From: JASFHF01 sp050123375
GTDB taxonomy: Bacteria > Pseudomonadota > Gammaproteobacteria > UBA12402
Assembly (NCBI GenBank): GCA_050123375.1
Contig: JASFHF010000005.1
Span: forward strand, 1 to 64,000
DNA: 64,000 nucleotides
Direction: 5' to 3'
How positions within the stretch are numbered: the first letter of the stretch is position 1; each line of letters starts with the position of its first letter. Made by a program: the position numbers and the translations under genes. Of the stretch, positions 17,286 to 25,878 are shown in pieces. Below the pieces are notes generated by a model. It made no database searches, was not told the DNA's origin, and was given only the letters and a program-made list of their open reading frames with translations.

Positions 17286-17432
17286 TTAATATTTACTTTT
17301 TAATTTTTTTAAATTTATTTGTCTAGAACAATATTGTAAAAAGTATTTTAATTCTCTTCCAATCTCTTTATTTTTATTTTGTTCCCACTCATAATATAAT
17401 CTTGTTAATTCTTTAAATTCATCTTTATTCAT
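17286..17432 (-). CDS. Hypothetical basic protein, 48 aa
   Basis: ATG at 17432 overlaps the preceding stop (TAATG) with AAGGAGG just upstream. Sequence starts MNKDEFKELTRLYYEWEQ and ends in a lysine-rich segment; two short helices. Function unknown. Confidence 0.6.
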   Translation of the reverse strand: MNKDEFKELTRLYYEWEQNKNKEIGRELKYFLQYCSRQINLKKLKSKY

Positions 17433-17683
17433 TATTTTTCCTCCTTATTTGCTTTCGATACTATCCTTTTTAAATGATTACATGTCTTCCATGTATCATT
17501 TAATTTCCAGTCTTGTATTACTTCATAAGTATGTTTTATATAATTACCTGTTCTTATGTTTATAATAGCTTTCTCTCTGTCATAATCACCATCATAAAAA
17601 TTATCTGTTACTAAATAAATTGTAACGGTATTATCCTTCTTTGTTATCCAGTCACCTGACTTTACTTTTTTTGTATAAGACAT
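17432..17683 (-). CDS. Hypothetical protein, 83 aa
   Basis: ATG at 17683 after AAAGGAG. Beta-rich start (SGDWITKKDNTVTIYLVTDN) resembling a small beta-barrel, with a short C-terminal helix. No family recognised. Confidence 0.7.
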   Translation of the reverse strand: MSYTKKVKSGDWITKKDNTVTIYLVTDNFYDGDYDREKAIINIRTGNYIKHTYEVIQDWKLNDTWKTCNHLKRIVSKANKEEK

Positions 17684-17766
17684 TTTTATATCTCCTTTTA
17701 ATTTTTATTTTTCTATTAATATAGAAATGCTTATAAGGCGATTTTAACGCCAAATAAGCTAATATT

Positions 17767-18195
17767 TTATGTACCTGATACCATGTCACATAAATCATTA
17801 TATGCCTGTATATAATAATGATCTTTGTTTAAATCTTTATACTCTTTTAAATCTTTCTTATAGTCTATTATTTTAAAACACATTTCTTCAAATTCTATTT
17901 GGTCAATTTCAATATCAACAGTCAGATAATAATTTCTTAAATTCTTTACTATTGAAGTATCTAAAATCTTCAAAGTATAATCACGTACTAAGTTATATAT
18001 AGATGACTTAGTATCCTCTTGCTGCTTTTTATTACCTGTCAATATTACTTGTATATCTTCTGTTACTTCAAATAGTTTCTTATGTTTATAATGACTATGA
18101 AGTTTATCATAATAATTCTTGTAATTTGACTCTAAAATTGCACATTCATTATAAATTTTAAAATAATCTTCACCTTTCATTTTTATTTTATTCAT
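17767..18195 (-). CDS. Hypothetical helical protein, 142 aa
   Basis: ATG at 18195 overlaps the preceding stop (TAATG). Charged, mostly helical; no motif recognised. After its end (17697-17760) AAGGCGATTTTAACGCC forms a small hairpin. Confidence 0.7.
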   Translation of the reverse strand: MNKIKMKGEDYFKIYNECAILESNYKNYYDKLHSHYKHKKLFEVTEDIQVILTGNKKQQEDTKSSIYNLVRDYTLKILDTSIVKNLRNYYLTVDIEIDQIEFEEMCFKIIDYKKDLKEYKDLNKDHYYIQAYNDLCDMVSGT

Positions 18196-18380
18196 TATTC
18201 GTCCTCCTCCTCTATTTTAGATAATGATGTTAACATGTTTTTTTCAGATACTATGATTTCATAGCATCCTGGACATTTATCACTTTTTAAATATTCTTTT
18301 AATTCTTCCTTTTCCCATCTAAAAAAGATAGAATCAATTTTCTTTGTATCCGTATTTACTATCATATACACTCCAAACAT
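18195..18380 (-). CDS. Hypothetical protein, 61 aa
   Basis: Short protein with a CPGC pair near residue 36 and acidic C-terminus. ATG at 18380 after AAAGGAG. Role unknown. Confidence 0.65.
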   Translation of the reverse strand: MFGVYMIVNTDTKKIDSIFFRWEKEELKEYLKSDKCPGCYEIIVSEKNMLTSLSKIEEEDE

Positions 18381-18414
18381 TTTTTTTTATTCTCCTTTTC
18401 CTTTTTTTATAATT

Positions 18415-18490
18415 AATCATATATAAGATATTGTGAATATCTTTATATATGATTGAAATAACTTAGTAAGCTTTTAAACTTACTAAGCTA
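18415..18490 (-). repeat. Two adjacent intercistronic hairpins
   Basis: ATCATATATAAGATAT pairs with ATATCTTTATATATGAT (about 18417-18454), and TTAGTAAG pairs with CTTACTAA (18463-18486). They separate the genes ending at 18483 and starting at 18380 in the leftward cluster, matching the hairpin-punctuated pattern of that cluster. Confidence 0.6.
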
Positions 18491-18821
18491 ATAAATTAAA
18501 CTGTTTGTCAAAATCTAGATCACTTAAAGAAATTAATTCAAATTCCAGCTTCTTTAGTTGCCTTAAATTATATGTTTTACTAGTATCAATCTTAAAGCCA
18601 AAATCAAGCCGATTTAACAAATTATTAATTGATTCTAGTATTTTATAGTATTTATATATTTCTTTAAGTTCTGTGTTTAATTTTAGCCTTGATTCATATA
18701 TTAAAGTTAATAAAGATTTTGACTTAAAATTAATAATAGAACCATTTAAAACCATTTGTATATGAGTTTTATCAAGTTCTATTATTGTTAGAATTTTTAA
18801 TATTAATTCTACTCTCATCAT
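18483..18821 (-). CDS. Hypothetical helical protein, 112 aa
   Basis: ATG at 18821 or 18818 after AAAAGGTG. Leucine-rich helices throughout; no recognised motif. Its last codons lie inside an intercistronic hairpin. Confidence 0.7.
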   Translation of the reverse strand: MMRVELILKILTIIELDKTHIQMVLNGSIINFKSKSLLTLIYESRLKLNTELKEIYKYYKILESINNLLNRLDFGFKIDTSKTYNLRQLKKLEFELISLSDLDFDKQFNLLA

Positions 18822-18850
18822 AAAAACACCTTTTAATATGATTTTTATTT

Positions 18851-19135
18851 CTAAATTATTTCTAAACCTGAATAAGATATTAAATAAACTTTATATTTAT
18901 TAAAACTTCTTATAGGTGTATTATAATCCCATTCAAAATTTAAGAACTTATTTAAATTATTAAAATTTTCTTTAAATATTTTATACATATTTTTTTCTTC
19001 CATCATTTCAAAACTTAAATAATAGTCATTTGTATGTATTGAAATATTATGTATAAATGTAAAATCATTAAGTGTATTTTTTATTTTATTCATATCTTCA
19101 AAAACTTTTTCTTTACTAATTTGTGTCTTACTCAT
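18851..19135 (-). CDS. Hypothetical protein, 94 aa
   Basis: ATG at 19135 after GGAGGAC. Amphipathic, mixed alpha/beta; no family recognised. Confidence 0.7.
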   Translation of the reverse strand: MSKTQISKEKVFEDMNKIKNTLNDFTFIHNISIHTNDYYLSFEMMEEKNMYKIFKENFNNLNKFLNFEWDYNTPIRSFNKYKVYLISYSGLEII

Positions 19136-19154
19136 TGTTTTTAGTCCTCCTCCA

Positions 19155-19487
19155 TTATTTTATTTCGATATATAATTTATTATCAAGTGAATATCGCCAT
19201 GCATATTCATTGCAGATGTAAGAAAAATAAGCAATACCAATTTCCCAAGATTCATGAGAAAACATATTACTATTTGTCCATTTGTCTCTAGTGTTGTAGT
19301 AGTTCAAATGATCTATTAATGCCATTTTAGCATCAATAGGATTTTTACACTTGTAATAATCTTCAAACATTTTTATTTCAAAGTGTTCAAAAATTTTTTC
19401 ATCGATGTTTTTTAAACATGTTCCAAAATGCTCAAATGATAATATTTCTACTATCATACCGTTTTTTAATTGTTCTATTAATCTCAT
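19155..19487 (-). CDS. Hypothetical protein, 110 aa
   Basis: ATG at 19487 after AAAGGAG. Rich in aromatic residues (EYAWRYSLDNKLYIEI at the end). No motif recognised. Confidence 0.7.
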   Translation of the reverse strand: MRLIEQLKNGMIVEILSFEHFGTCLKNIDEKIFEHFEIKMFEDYYKCKNPIDAKMALIDHLNYYNTRDKWTNSNMFSHESWEIGIAYFSYICNEYAWRYSLDNKLYIEIK

Positions 19488-19555
19488 TGTTTTTTATCTC
19501 CTTTTTTTTTTATTGAAATACCCTTGTAAACCTTAATATTCACAAGGATAAAAAT

Positions 19556-19870
19556 TTAAAAATCTTTGTGGTAATTATCGAGGATATGAGATATTTTAAA
19601 TTTAAAGTCTACTGTTATATAAACTATATATTTAAAATAATCATAGTCCTCCATATATTCATTCTTATAAAAGTGATGTTTATGATAGTGTTCTTTTATT
19701 ATAAGAACATTATCATCTTTAAATATAATGATATTATCTTTATATTCATATTCACTATATTCTATTGGTTTTAATTCTGGCATATCTGCCTTATCTTCAA
19801 CAATTACAATATCATCAATTGATTCTTTTAAATTAATTGATTTTAATATTTCCTTTAATTTAATTTTCAT
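19556..19870 (-). CDS. Hypothetical acidic protein, 104 aa
   Basis: ATG at 19870 after AGGGAG. Contains a histidine/tyrosine stretch (KEHYHKHHFYKNEYMEDYDY) that could bind metal; no family recognised. A hairpin (19517-19548, CCTTGTAAA...TTCACAAGG) precedes it. Confidence 0.7.
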   Translation of the reverse strand: MKIKLKEILKSINLKESIDDIVIVEDKADMPELKPIEYSEYEYKDNIIIFKDDNVLIIKEHYHKHHFYKNEYMEDYDYFKYIVYITVDFKFKISHILDNYHKDF

Positions 19871-19955
19871 TATTTTTCATTCTCCCTTTTATTTTTATTT
19901 TTATTGAAAAAAATTACTGCAATGTGATTTACAGTAATTTTGGTTACATTAGTAT

Positions 19956-20756
19956 TTAAGAGTATTTAAGTTCTAATAATTCATCTCGAAAATAGATTGA
20001 AACATTCTTTCTACCATGTCGTATTACCTTAGTATGATTATATTTCATGGTGGACAATAGATTCATTAAACCTGTTGTACTTTGTTTTATATCAGTTTGA
20101 CCAATTTTAACAAACTTCTTATCACTAAGAAATTGTAACAATAACAAGTATTCTTGTATCATTTCATCATAATTATCTTTGCCATATTGCATATAGTTTA
20201 AAACTTCAAGTATATTCTTGATATTAAACCAATCTGAATCATGCAAAAAATGATTGTTTACGATTTTTAAGTTTTCTAACTCAAAGCTAAAATGAGTTGA
20301 AAACTCATTATAATTTTGATAACAATTAATCTTGTTATCAAAAATATTCTCAAAATCATAATCAAATTTTAACATTAATGAATTTTTGTAGGCTACAAAT
20401 AATTCATTGAATAACATGTCGTATTGACCATAACCACCATTTTTAAAGTCATAATTATTAATATCAATTTTGTATTTAGACAATATCCATTCAAATCTAT
20501 TGATGAATACTTTTAATGTACTATCAGTTAAAAGCGGTTTGTCTAAAGAATTATCTAAGTCTTGCCTTAAGTCCCAGACTATATAATCTCTTATTAATTC
20601 TTTAAAACTCAATCTATCAGACTTTGATTCAATATAATAATTAGTTGAATTAACCTCAACATAATCAACCATTATACAGTCACTTAATCGTCGTCCTAAA
20701 TGTTTACCATTCTTTAAACCTATAGTTACATTGTTTGTTAATTTTAATTCATTCAT
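19956..20756 (-). CDS. Hypothetical protein, 266 aa
   Basis: The largest protein of the leftward cluster. ATG at 20756 after AAAAGGAG. Soluble, helical in its C-terminal two thirds; the last 45 residues (IRHGRKNVSIYFRDELLEL) are basic and beta-rich. No known domain recognised. Confidence 0.75.
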   Translation of the reverse strand: MNELKLTNNVTIGLKNGKHLGRRLSDCIMVDYVEVNSTNYYIESKSDRLSFKELIRDYIVWDLRQDLDNSLDKPLLTDSTLKVFINRFEWILSKYKIDINNYDFKNGGYGQYDMLFNELFVAYKNSLMLKFDYDFENIFDNKINCYQNYNEFSTHFSFELENLKIVNNHFLHDSDWFNIKNILEVLNYMQYGKDNYDEMIQEYLLLLQFLSDKKFVKIGQTDIKQSTTGLMNLLSTMKYNHTKVIRHGRKNVSIYFRDELLELKYS

Positions 20757-20836
20757 TTTTTTTTATTCTCCTTTTATTTTTATTTTTTATTGAAAAAGAT
20801 AGTCACAAAATGACTTGTAAATACCTTAATTTTTTT

Positions 20837-21223
20837 TTATCTTGGTTTTATCAAGCACACTGGACTTTCTATATCTATTGTGCCTTCATTTTTACATTTC
20901 AATATCGATGTAAAAAATTTGGTATAAAATTTTCTCTTTCTTTCTAAACTTACATGATATTCAATAATATCGCCAATTATCGTATTAAATTGATAATTGG
21001 TGAGTTGTAATTCGTCATAACCACGTTGTGTATATGTTATCAAATTACTTTTTACATAATTTGACCATATATAAATAGTTTCTTTTTCTAATTTTTTTAT
21101 AATTTTTCCATATGCTTTCTTTAAATTTAAATCATGTTCCATATTAGAACATGATTCATTATTTACGGTATATGTACCGCATATGTGGCAATATTTTTCA
21201 TTATTTTTATCAATTTTACTCAT
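20837..21223 (-). CDS. Hypothetical protein with N-terminal zinc finger, 128 aa
   Basis: CHICGTYTVNNESC followed by MEH gives a C-x2-C...C...H zinc-binding start. The rest is helical. ATG at 21223 after AAAAGGAG. Function unknown. Confidence 0.7.
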   Translation of the reverse strand: MSKIDKNNEKYCHICGTYTVNNESCSNMEHDLNLKKAYGKIIKKLEKETIYIWSNYVKSNLITYTQRGYDELQLTNYQFNTIIGDIIEYHVSLERKRKFYTKFFTSILKCKNEGTIDIESPVCLIKPR

Positions 21224-21303
21224 TGTTTTTTATTCTCCTTTTTATTTTTATTGAAAAAGGTAGTCACACAATGACTTGTGAATACCTTAGATTATTAATT
21301 ATC

Positions 21304-21528
21304 TTATTTTTCAAAAATTGAAAAAAAAGATTTTTCAAGATTTTTATCGGCAAATTCTAAACCATCTATATCTTCTATATCTTCTACCCCTATCCAGGTA
21401 TAAGAATTAATTTCCCAATCTGCCAAACCTTCACAAAAATTTTCTTCTTCTTCATAAGTAATAAATATATCTTCAATAATGTTACTTCCATTTAATGTTA
21501 TTACTGTTAATTTAGGATTCATATTCAT
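21304..21528 (-). CDS. Small acidic protein, 74 aa
   Basis: Highly acidic (glutamate and aspartate make up about a third), beta-rich N-terminus. Small acidic early phage proteins often bind host enzymes as inhibitors or DNA mimics, but nothing here specifies a target. ATG at 21528. Confidence 0.7.
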   Translation of the reverse strand: MNMNPKLTVITLNGSNIIEDIFITYEEEENFCEGLADWEINSYTWIGVEDIEDIDGLEFADKNLEKSFFSIFEK

Positions 21529-21587
21529 TGTTTTTTATTCTCCTTTTTTATTTTTATTTTTTTTTAGAAAGGGACTTACATCCCTTT

Positions 21588-22019
21588 CTAAATTGGTTCT
21601 TCGTTGCTATAAAAAAATTCTAATTGTTCATTGATATAGTCATAATCAATTATTTCTTTTTGACTATATAAAATATAGTCAAATAATGCCGCTTTTTCTG
21701 TCTCTTCTTTATTAATCACCAAATTTAAATCACTGATGTCGAAATTCATATCGAAATCATAAATTATAATGCGTTGATTATCTATTGCTTGGTTTCTTTC
21801 ATTACTGGACAATGATTCTGTTTCCAATTGCCCAGTTTTTAGATTTAGGACAGCGTAACCGTCCTTACACCCTTTAACAAAACCTTCCCAGGCTTTTGTT
21901 AATACTTGGGTTTCATCTAATTGATTAATCAAAGACAATATATCGTCCTTGGTTAATACCTCAATTCTTTCATTTCTTCCTGTACCGATGCCTTTTGCTT
22001 TTATTGTTGTTTTTTTCAT
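21588..22019 (-). CDS. Hypothetical protein, 143 aa
   Basis: ATG at 22019 after AAAAGGAG. N-terminal TTIKAKGIGTGRNERIEVLT is beta-like, the C-terminal third acidic. No motif recognised. Confidence 0.7.
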   Translation of the reverse strand: MKKTTIKAKGIGTGRNERIEVLTKDDILSLINQLDETQVLTKAWEGFVKGCKDGYAVLNLKTGQLETESLSSNERNQAIDNQRIIIYDFDMNFDISDLNLVINKEETEKAALFDYILYSQKEIIDYDYINEQLEFFYSNEEPI

Positions 22020-22045
22020 CTTTTTTTATTCTCCTTTTTATTTTT

Positions 22046-22098
22046 AAGTCCAGTGGACTATTAGTAAAAAGTAATCACGCTTTGACACGTGATCACTT
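22046..22098 (-). repeat. Intercistronic double hairpin, copy 1
   Basis: AAGTCCAGTGGACT (small palindrome) plus AGTAATCACG...CGTGATCACT hairpin. The second hairpin is nearly identical to those at 23032 and 24848. It sits after one stop and ahead of the ribosome site of the next gene. Confidence 0.75.
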
Positions 22099-22103
22099 GA
22101 GAT

Positions 22104-22436
22104 TTAATTAGTTTCAATCAATAAAAAACCTTCGTCCTTGACGAAGTATTTTAAACAAGGTATTCCTTTGTCTTCAATCTGTTTTCCGTTCTTATAGTGA
22201 CCTAAAAATACTAGGTCTTCTTTTAATCCATTAACTAATCGATATCTTAAGATACCTATTGTATTAATTTGATACATGTATTCAGTATCATTTACTATAT
22301 GATACCTATTAAATAAGCAATTCATATGATCATATATATTGCTTTCTAATGTACTGTTATCCAAGTATTCCTTAAATACTTTGGATAATTTCATAATCTT
22401 TTTGTTTGTTAAATTATTAATATCTTTTTTTGTCAT
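22104..22436 (-). CDS. Hypothetical protein, 110 aa
   Basis: ATG at 22436 after AAAAGGAG. Basic N-terminal helices and a beta-rich C-terminal half (GIPCLKYFVKDEGFLLIE). No family recognised. Confidence 0.7.
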   Translation of the reverse strand: MTKKDINNLTNKKIMKLSKVFKEYLDNSTLESNIYDHMNCLFNRYHIVNDTEYMYQINTIGILRYRLVNGLKEDLVFLGHYKNGKQIEDKGIPCLKYFVKDEGFLLIETN

Positions 22437-22505
22437 CTTTTTTTATTCTCCTTTTTTATTTTTAGTAATCAATAACCAAGCTTTAACACCTGGTTATCAA
22501 AAAAT

Positions 22506-22985
22506 CTATACTACTATCCTTTTTTTATTTAATTTATCATTTTCATACTTTTTACTACCATATGTCGACCGTATTTGTTCCATTGACCATTCTTTTCTAT
22601 TTCTAGAAAAGCACCAATCCGGCCTATAATACCATTGTTTCTTTCTTGCAGCCCATCTAAATTTTAATGACTTCAAAAGGTCTTTTATTGGCCTTGTATT
22701 TCCTGATAGCCATATATACCAATTGCAAATTTCGATTTCTATATCATTAAATTTAATCAATTGGTATATGATATCTTTAAATATTTCAGCTTCATATACT
22801 TGACTATCTGCTTTTTTAGTTGACTTTTTATCTTTTAAGTCCTTAATAGCCCTGTCATATTGACTATTAATTTCTTTGATAATACTATCATCAACATTTT
22901 TATTGATATCTGGATGATATTGTTTGACCAGTTTCCTATAAATATTTTTGATATCATCGATATTTGTACAATCTTTAAAATTCAT
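22506..22985 (-). CDS. J-domain protein
   Basis: A 159-residue protein. Residues 8-50 read as a J-domain: IKNIYRKLVKQYHPDINK contains the HPD signature that stimulates Hsp70 ATPase, followed by a helix INSQYDRAIKDLK. The C-terminal part (LSGNTRPIKDLLKSLKFRW then KKQWYYRP) is a small domain found in other phage J-domain proteins. It may recruit host DnaK to phage complexes. It is the only gene of the leftward cluster with a clear family. Confidence 0.8.
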   Translation of the reverse strand: MNFKDCTNIDDIKNIYRKLVKQYHPDINKNVDDSIIKEINSQYDRAIKDLKDKKSTKKADSQVYEAEIFKDIIYQLIKFNDIEIEICNWYIWLSGNTRPIKDLLKSLKFRWAARKKQWYYRPDWCFSRNRKEWSMEQIRSTYGSKKYENDKLNKKRIVV

Positions 22986-23005
22986 ATTTTTTATTCTCCT
23001 TGTTT

Positions 23006-23061
23006 AAAGTCACTAGGACTATTATTTAAAAAAGCAATCACGCTTTGACACGTGATTACTT
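23006..23061 (-). repeat. Intercistronic double hairpin, copy 2
   Basis: AAGTCACTAGGACT followed by AAGCAATCACG...CGTGATTACTT around CTTTGACA. On the minus strand the single mismatch becomes a G-T pair, showing that the RNA made leftward is the functional strand. Confidence 0.75.
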
Positions 23062-23067
23062 GTAAAT

Positions 23068-23328
23068 TTATATCTTCTTAATATATATCCACCTGTGTGG
23101 TGTCTCAGTTTCTAGAACTGGACTTATACCATTTTCGTCAAAAGTTACATTATCATAAATTTTAGTAACTTTAAATCCATCAATTTCCACAGTTTCAAAA
23201 CCATTGGGTAGTTCCGTTATTATTTCTTCCAGGGCATTTTCAGGATTATAGAACCCTTGCCCATTTAAATATGAAAGAAAAGAACTTTCATATCCTAAAT
23301 TACATATTACTATTTCGTATTTTTTCAT
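23068..23328 (-). CDS. Hypothetical protein, 86 aa
   Basis: Beta-rich, mildly acidic; starts MKKYEIVICNLGYESSFLSY. ATG at 23328. Role unknown. Confidence 0.7.
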   Translation of the reverse strand: MKKYEIVICNLGYESSFLSYLNGQGFYNPENALEEIITELPNGFETVEIDGFKVTKIYDNVTFDENGISPVLETETPHRWIYIKKI

Positions 23329-23433
23329 AATTTTTTTATTCTCCTTTTTTTAAGTCCAGTGGACTATTATTTAAAAAAGATATTCACAAAATGACTTATG
23401 AATATCCTGGTAATTTATTTATGATAATACTGA

Positions 23434-23868
23434 TCAAAAAAATCCTTTCATATTATTTTTGCATTTTTTTGAAATGCTATTAAATTTATTAAATTCAATC
23501 TTAAATAATAGATTGTTATGTAAACTCTTAATGTTATGAATAGTATCCAAATAATTGCTTTTAAGCTCTTGTTGATAAAAATGTTTGAAACTATTATAGA
23601 CTAAATTTAATTCACAATAATTTAATTGATTTATATCTATATCTTTATGATTTTTTCTAATTTTCATAACATGAAAATTAATGTAATAATGATTTTTTTT
23701 CTTTTTATCAAGTACGCTAAAAAAATTGACTTTTTCTTTATTACAATAGCATATTGTAATTTTATTTGTATCGATGCATTTTAGTACATCTTTTAAAGAC
23801 ATTAATCCATTTTCAAAATCCATTTGATTTAATATGGATTTTTGTATTTGTTTTAATGTTTTTTTCAT
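23434..23868 (-). CDS. Hypothetical protein, 144 aa
   Basis: Basic, lysine- and asparagine-rich protein; helical C-terminal half. ATG at 23868 after AAAAGGAG. No motif recognised. Followed by two hairpins (23352-23400). Confidence 0.7.
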   Translation of the reverse strand: MKKTLKQIQKSILNQMDFENGLMSLKDVLKCIDTNKITICYCNKEKVNFFSVLDKKKKNHYYINFHVMKIRKNHKDIDINQLNYCELNLVYNSFKHFYQQELKSNYLDTIHNIKSLHNNLLFKIEFNKFNSISKKCKNNMKGFF

Positions 23869-23966
23869 AATTTTTTTTATTCTCCTTTTAATTTTTATTT
23901 ATTAAAAAAGATATTCACAAAATAACTTATGAATATCCTGGTATATTTATTACTTTTGAATTTGAA

Positions 23967-24341
23967 TCATCTATCCATTAATATTAATTCAATCTTTTGT
24001 TGTATCTCGATATCTTTATCAAGATCATTATTTCTTTCTTCATCCCTTTTTAATTGATGTATTGATTCATTATCTGGGATATTTAATACACCCTCTAAAG
24101 TACTTAATAAAGGCATTAAAGCGTGAATTATTGACGCACTATCATTTACTCGTTCTTGATAAAGAGCTTTCAAAATAAACCTTTTTCCCTCATTTTTATT
24201 GAGTACTTCTAAACATTCTTTCATTTTATAAAAACTTGTCCTATAAAGTTCTTTTGATTCTTTATAAGAATCAAGTAATCTTAAATATCCCTTATTATCT
24301 ATTGTTTTCTCTTCTTTAATTATTCTTTTTGGTGTTTTCAT
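23967..24341 (-). CDS. Hypothetical helical protein, 124 aa
   Basis: Charged helices throughout, probably a helical bundle. ATG at 24341 after AAAGGAG. No family recognised. Confidence 0.7.
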   Translation of the reverse strand: MKTPKRIIKEEKTIDNKGYLRLLDSYKESKELYRTSFYKMKECLEVLNKNEGKRFILKALYQERVNDSASIIHALMPLLSTLEGVLNIPDNESIHQLKRDEERNNDLDKDIEIQQKIELILMDR

Positions 24342-24424
24342 TTTTATTCTCCTTTTTTTTTAAGTCCAGTGGACTAATAAAAGGTAATACAAATTTGACT
24401 CTATATTACCCTAAGCAAAAACTT

Positions 24425-24808
24425 TTAATGATATTTCATTATATATAAACATCTATTCTTTAGATAATTTGTTATGTAATATTCAAGTTCACAAAACATT
24501 AGATCATAATTTACAAAACTTTGTAAAAAATCATATGGAATATATATCCATGACTTAACATATAATTTCTTGCCATTTATAGGATTTTTATAATCTATTG
24601 CATACATTGCCTTTAAATATTTACTATTATTATCATTAGTATCATATTTTATTTGATTAGTCGGTATTACTTGACTATGGTTCAAATTGCTTTTGTATAC
24701 TTTATATCCATTAGATATAAAAGAATTTTTGTATCTTCTTATATTATCATCTGAAATATCAAATAACATTATTGTTTTCTTTGTTCTTAATTTATTTATT
24801 GTTTTCAT
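24425..24808 (-). CDS. Hypothetical protein, 127 aa
   Basis: Mixed alpha/beta, tyrosine-rich. ATG at 24808 after AAAGGAG. No recognised motif. Confidence 0.7.
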   Translation of the reverse strand: MKTINKLRTKKTIMLFDISDDNIRRYKNSFISNGYKVYKSNLNHSQVIPTNQIKYDTNDNNSKYLKAMYAIDYKNPINGKKLYVKSWIYIPYDFLQSFVNYDLMFCELEYYITNYLKNRCLYIMKYH

Positions 24809-24827
24809 TTTTATTCTCCTTTATTTT

Positions 24828-24877
24828 AAGTCCAATGGACTAGTAAAAAGCAATCACGCTTTGACACGTGATTACTT
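24828..24877 (-). repeat. Intercistronic double hairpin, copy 3
   Basis: AAGTCCAATGGACT plus AAGCAATCACG...CGTGATTACTT, the third close copy of this element. The end of the 60-aa gene lies inside it. Confidence 0.75.
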
Positions 24878-25054
24878 AAATATATATACCGGAAAACCTA
24901 TCAATCTTAATGCTTCTTTAGTGGTCTTTTGATATCTGGGGTATATCTCTATACCGTCAATCGATTGATTAAAATAATAATTACCCGATTTATATTTTTT
25001 TATGATGTAACTCTTATCGGGGTTATACTTATCAACTAAATATAATTTACTCAT
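24872..25054 (-). CDS. Hypothetical protein, 60 aa
   Basis: Basic small protein starting MSKLYLVDKYNPDKSYIIKK. ATG at 25054 after AGGAGG. Function unknown. Confidence 0.65.
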   Translation of the reverse strand: MSKLYLVDKYNPDKSYIIKKYKSGNYYFNQSIDGIEIYPRYQKTTKEALRLIGFPVYIFK

Positions 25055-25065
25055 CTAATAACCTC

Positions 25066-25290
25066 CTATACTTTTATTATGACTGGCTTTTTACCAGTTA
25101 AATTAGTTGTATGCTCTATTGATTCTAATAAAGATGTATAATACATAGATTCATTAAAACTCAAGTATTTGTTATTTTTACCGTAAATTACCTTTATTGT
25201 ATTTCTGCCAAATACCATCAATACAGGTATTTTAAAAACTCTATATCTTAATATCATCGCTTTTTGTATCATTCTTTTAATTTTAATCAT
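25066..25290 (-). CDS. Hypothetical basic protein, 74 aa
   Basis: First protein gene of the leftward cluster, reached after a 420-base structured leader. N-terminal helix is strongly basic (MIKIKRMIQKAMILRYR). No family recognised. ATG at 25290 after AAAGGAG. Confidence 0.65.
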   Translation of the reverse strand: MIKIKRMIQKAMILRYRVFKIPVLMVFGRNTIKVIYGKNNKYLSFNESMYYTSLLESIEHTTNLTGKKPVIIKV

Positions 25291-25320
25291 GTTTTTTATT
25301 CTCCTTTAATTTTTATAGAT

Positions 25321-25740
25321 TATTATTATTTAATAGGTATAAAGGAATTGAACCTTTATTAAAGCACCAGCTACCACGATTTTTTTACATTCTTATGTCT
25401 GCTAGGGACTATCAAAAACCAAATTAACCCGTTAATCCCTCATTATTATGTATTTTAGGAGAAAAATAAAAATTTACTACTACTAAATAAGTTTGATAGA
25501 CATTGCCTGAGTTGGCCGAGAATTTGCCTTGTCATCCATATGATATGAATGACTAGAGTTTATTTAGTACTTGCTAGTTGTGTATCCACGATATATTGCT
25601 ATGTATTCACCAGATGATCATCTGTCTTGTGGTTCACGCCCATTAGTCGTGGCCTACAAGTAAAGAGTATATTTTTTGTGACCGATATTTACTTTTCAAT
25701 GTACTGAATGCTTTGCGTCAATGTATTGCCCCTTGACAAT
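25321..25740 (-). ncRNA. Highly structured leader RNA of the leftward cluster
   Basis: About 420 bases without a plausible gene between the promoter and the first ORF. Visible helices (plus coordinates): TACTAAATAA 25481 with 25560 (10 bp, long range); CCACGA 25586 with 25647; palindrome CAGATGATCATCTG 25611; AAGTAAA 25658 with 25688; GTCAT-CATAT hairpin 25532-25554; AGGGA...TCCCT 25404-25440 enclosing TTAAC-GTTAA; and a T-arm-like 7-bp hairpin at 25339-25359. No known riboswitch or tmRNA signature could be matched. Confidence 0.6.
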
Positions 25741-25744
25741 TATT

Positions 25745-25773
25745 ATTATATTACACTAATTACACAATGTCAA
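25745..25773 (-). promoter_or_regulatory. Leftward promoter, TGTAA class
   Basis: On the minus strand TTGACA (25773-25768), 17-bp spacer with TGTAA at positions 10-14, TATAAT (25750-25745). It drives the leader RNA and the whole leftward cluster. The 50 bases around it are almost identical to the rightward promoter at 26741. Confidence 0.85.
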
Positions 25774-25878
25774 TACTTTTTTTGAAAAAATGTAAAAAAT
25801 TTTATATCGCCGTTGTAATCTTTATTTTGAGGTTTTTTTATTTTTTTTTTTTCAAATTTTTTTTATTTTTTTTTATTT

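Noticed and set aside
25321..25740. tmRNA
   Set aside because: A frame starting GCA AAT and ending in tandem stop codons caught the eye, but there is no tRNA-like 5'/3' end pairing, no conserved tmRNA start and the putative tag does not end in the usual alanines.
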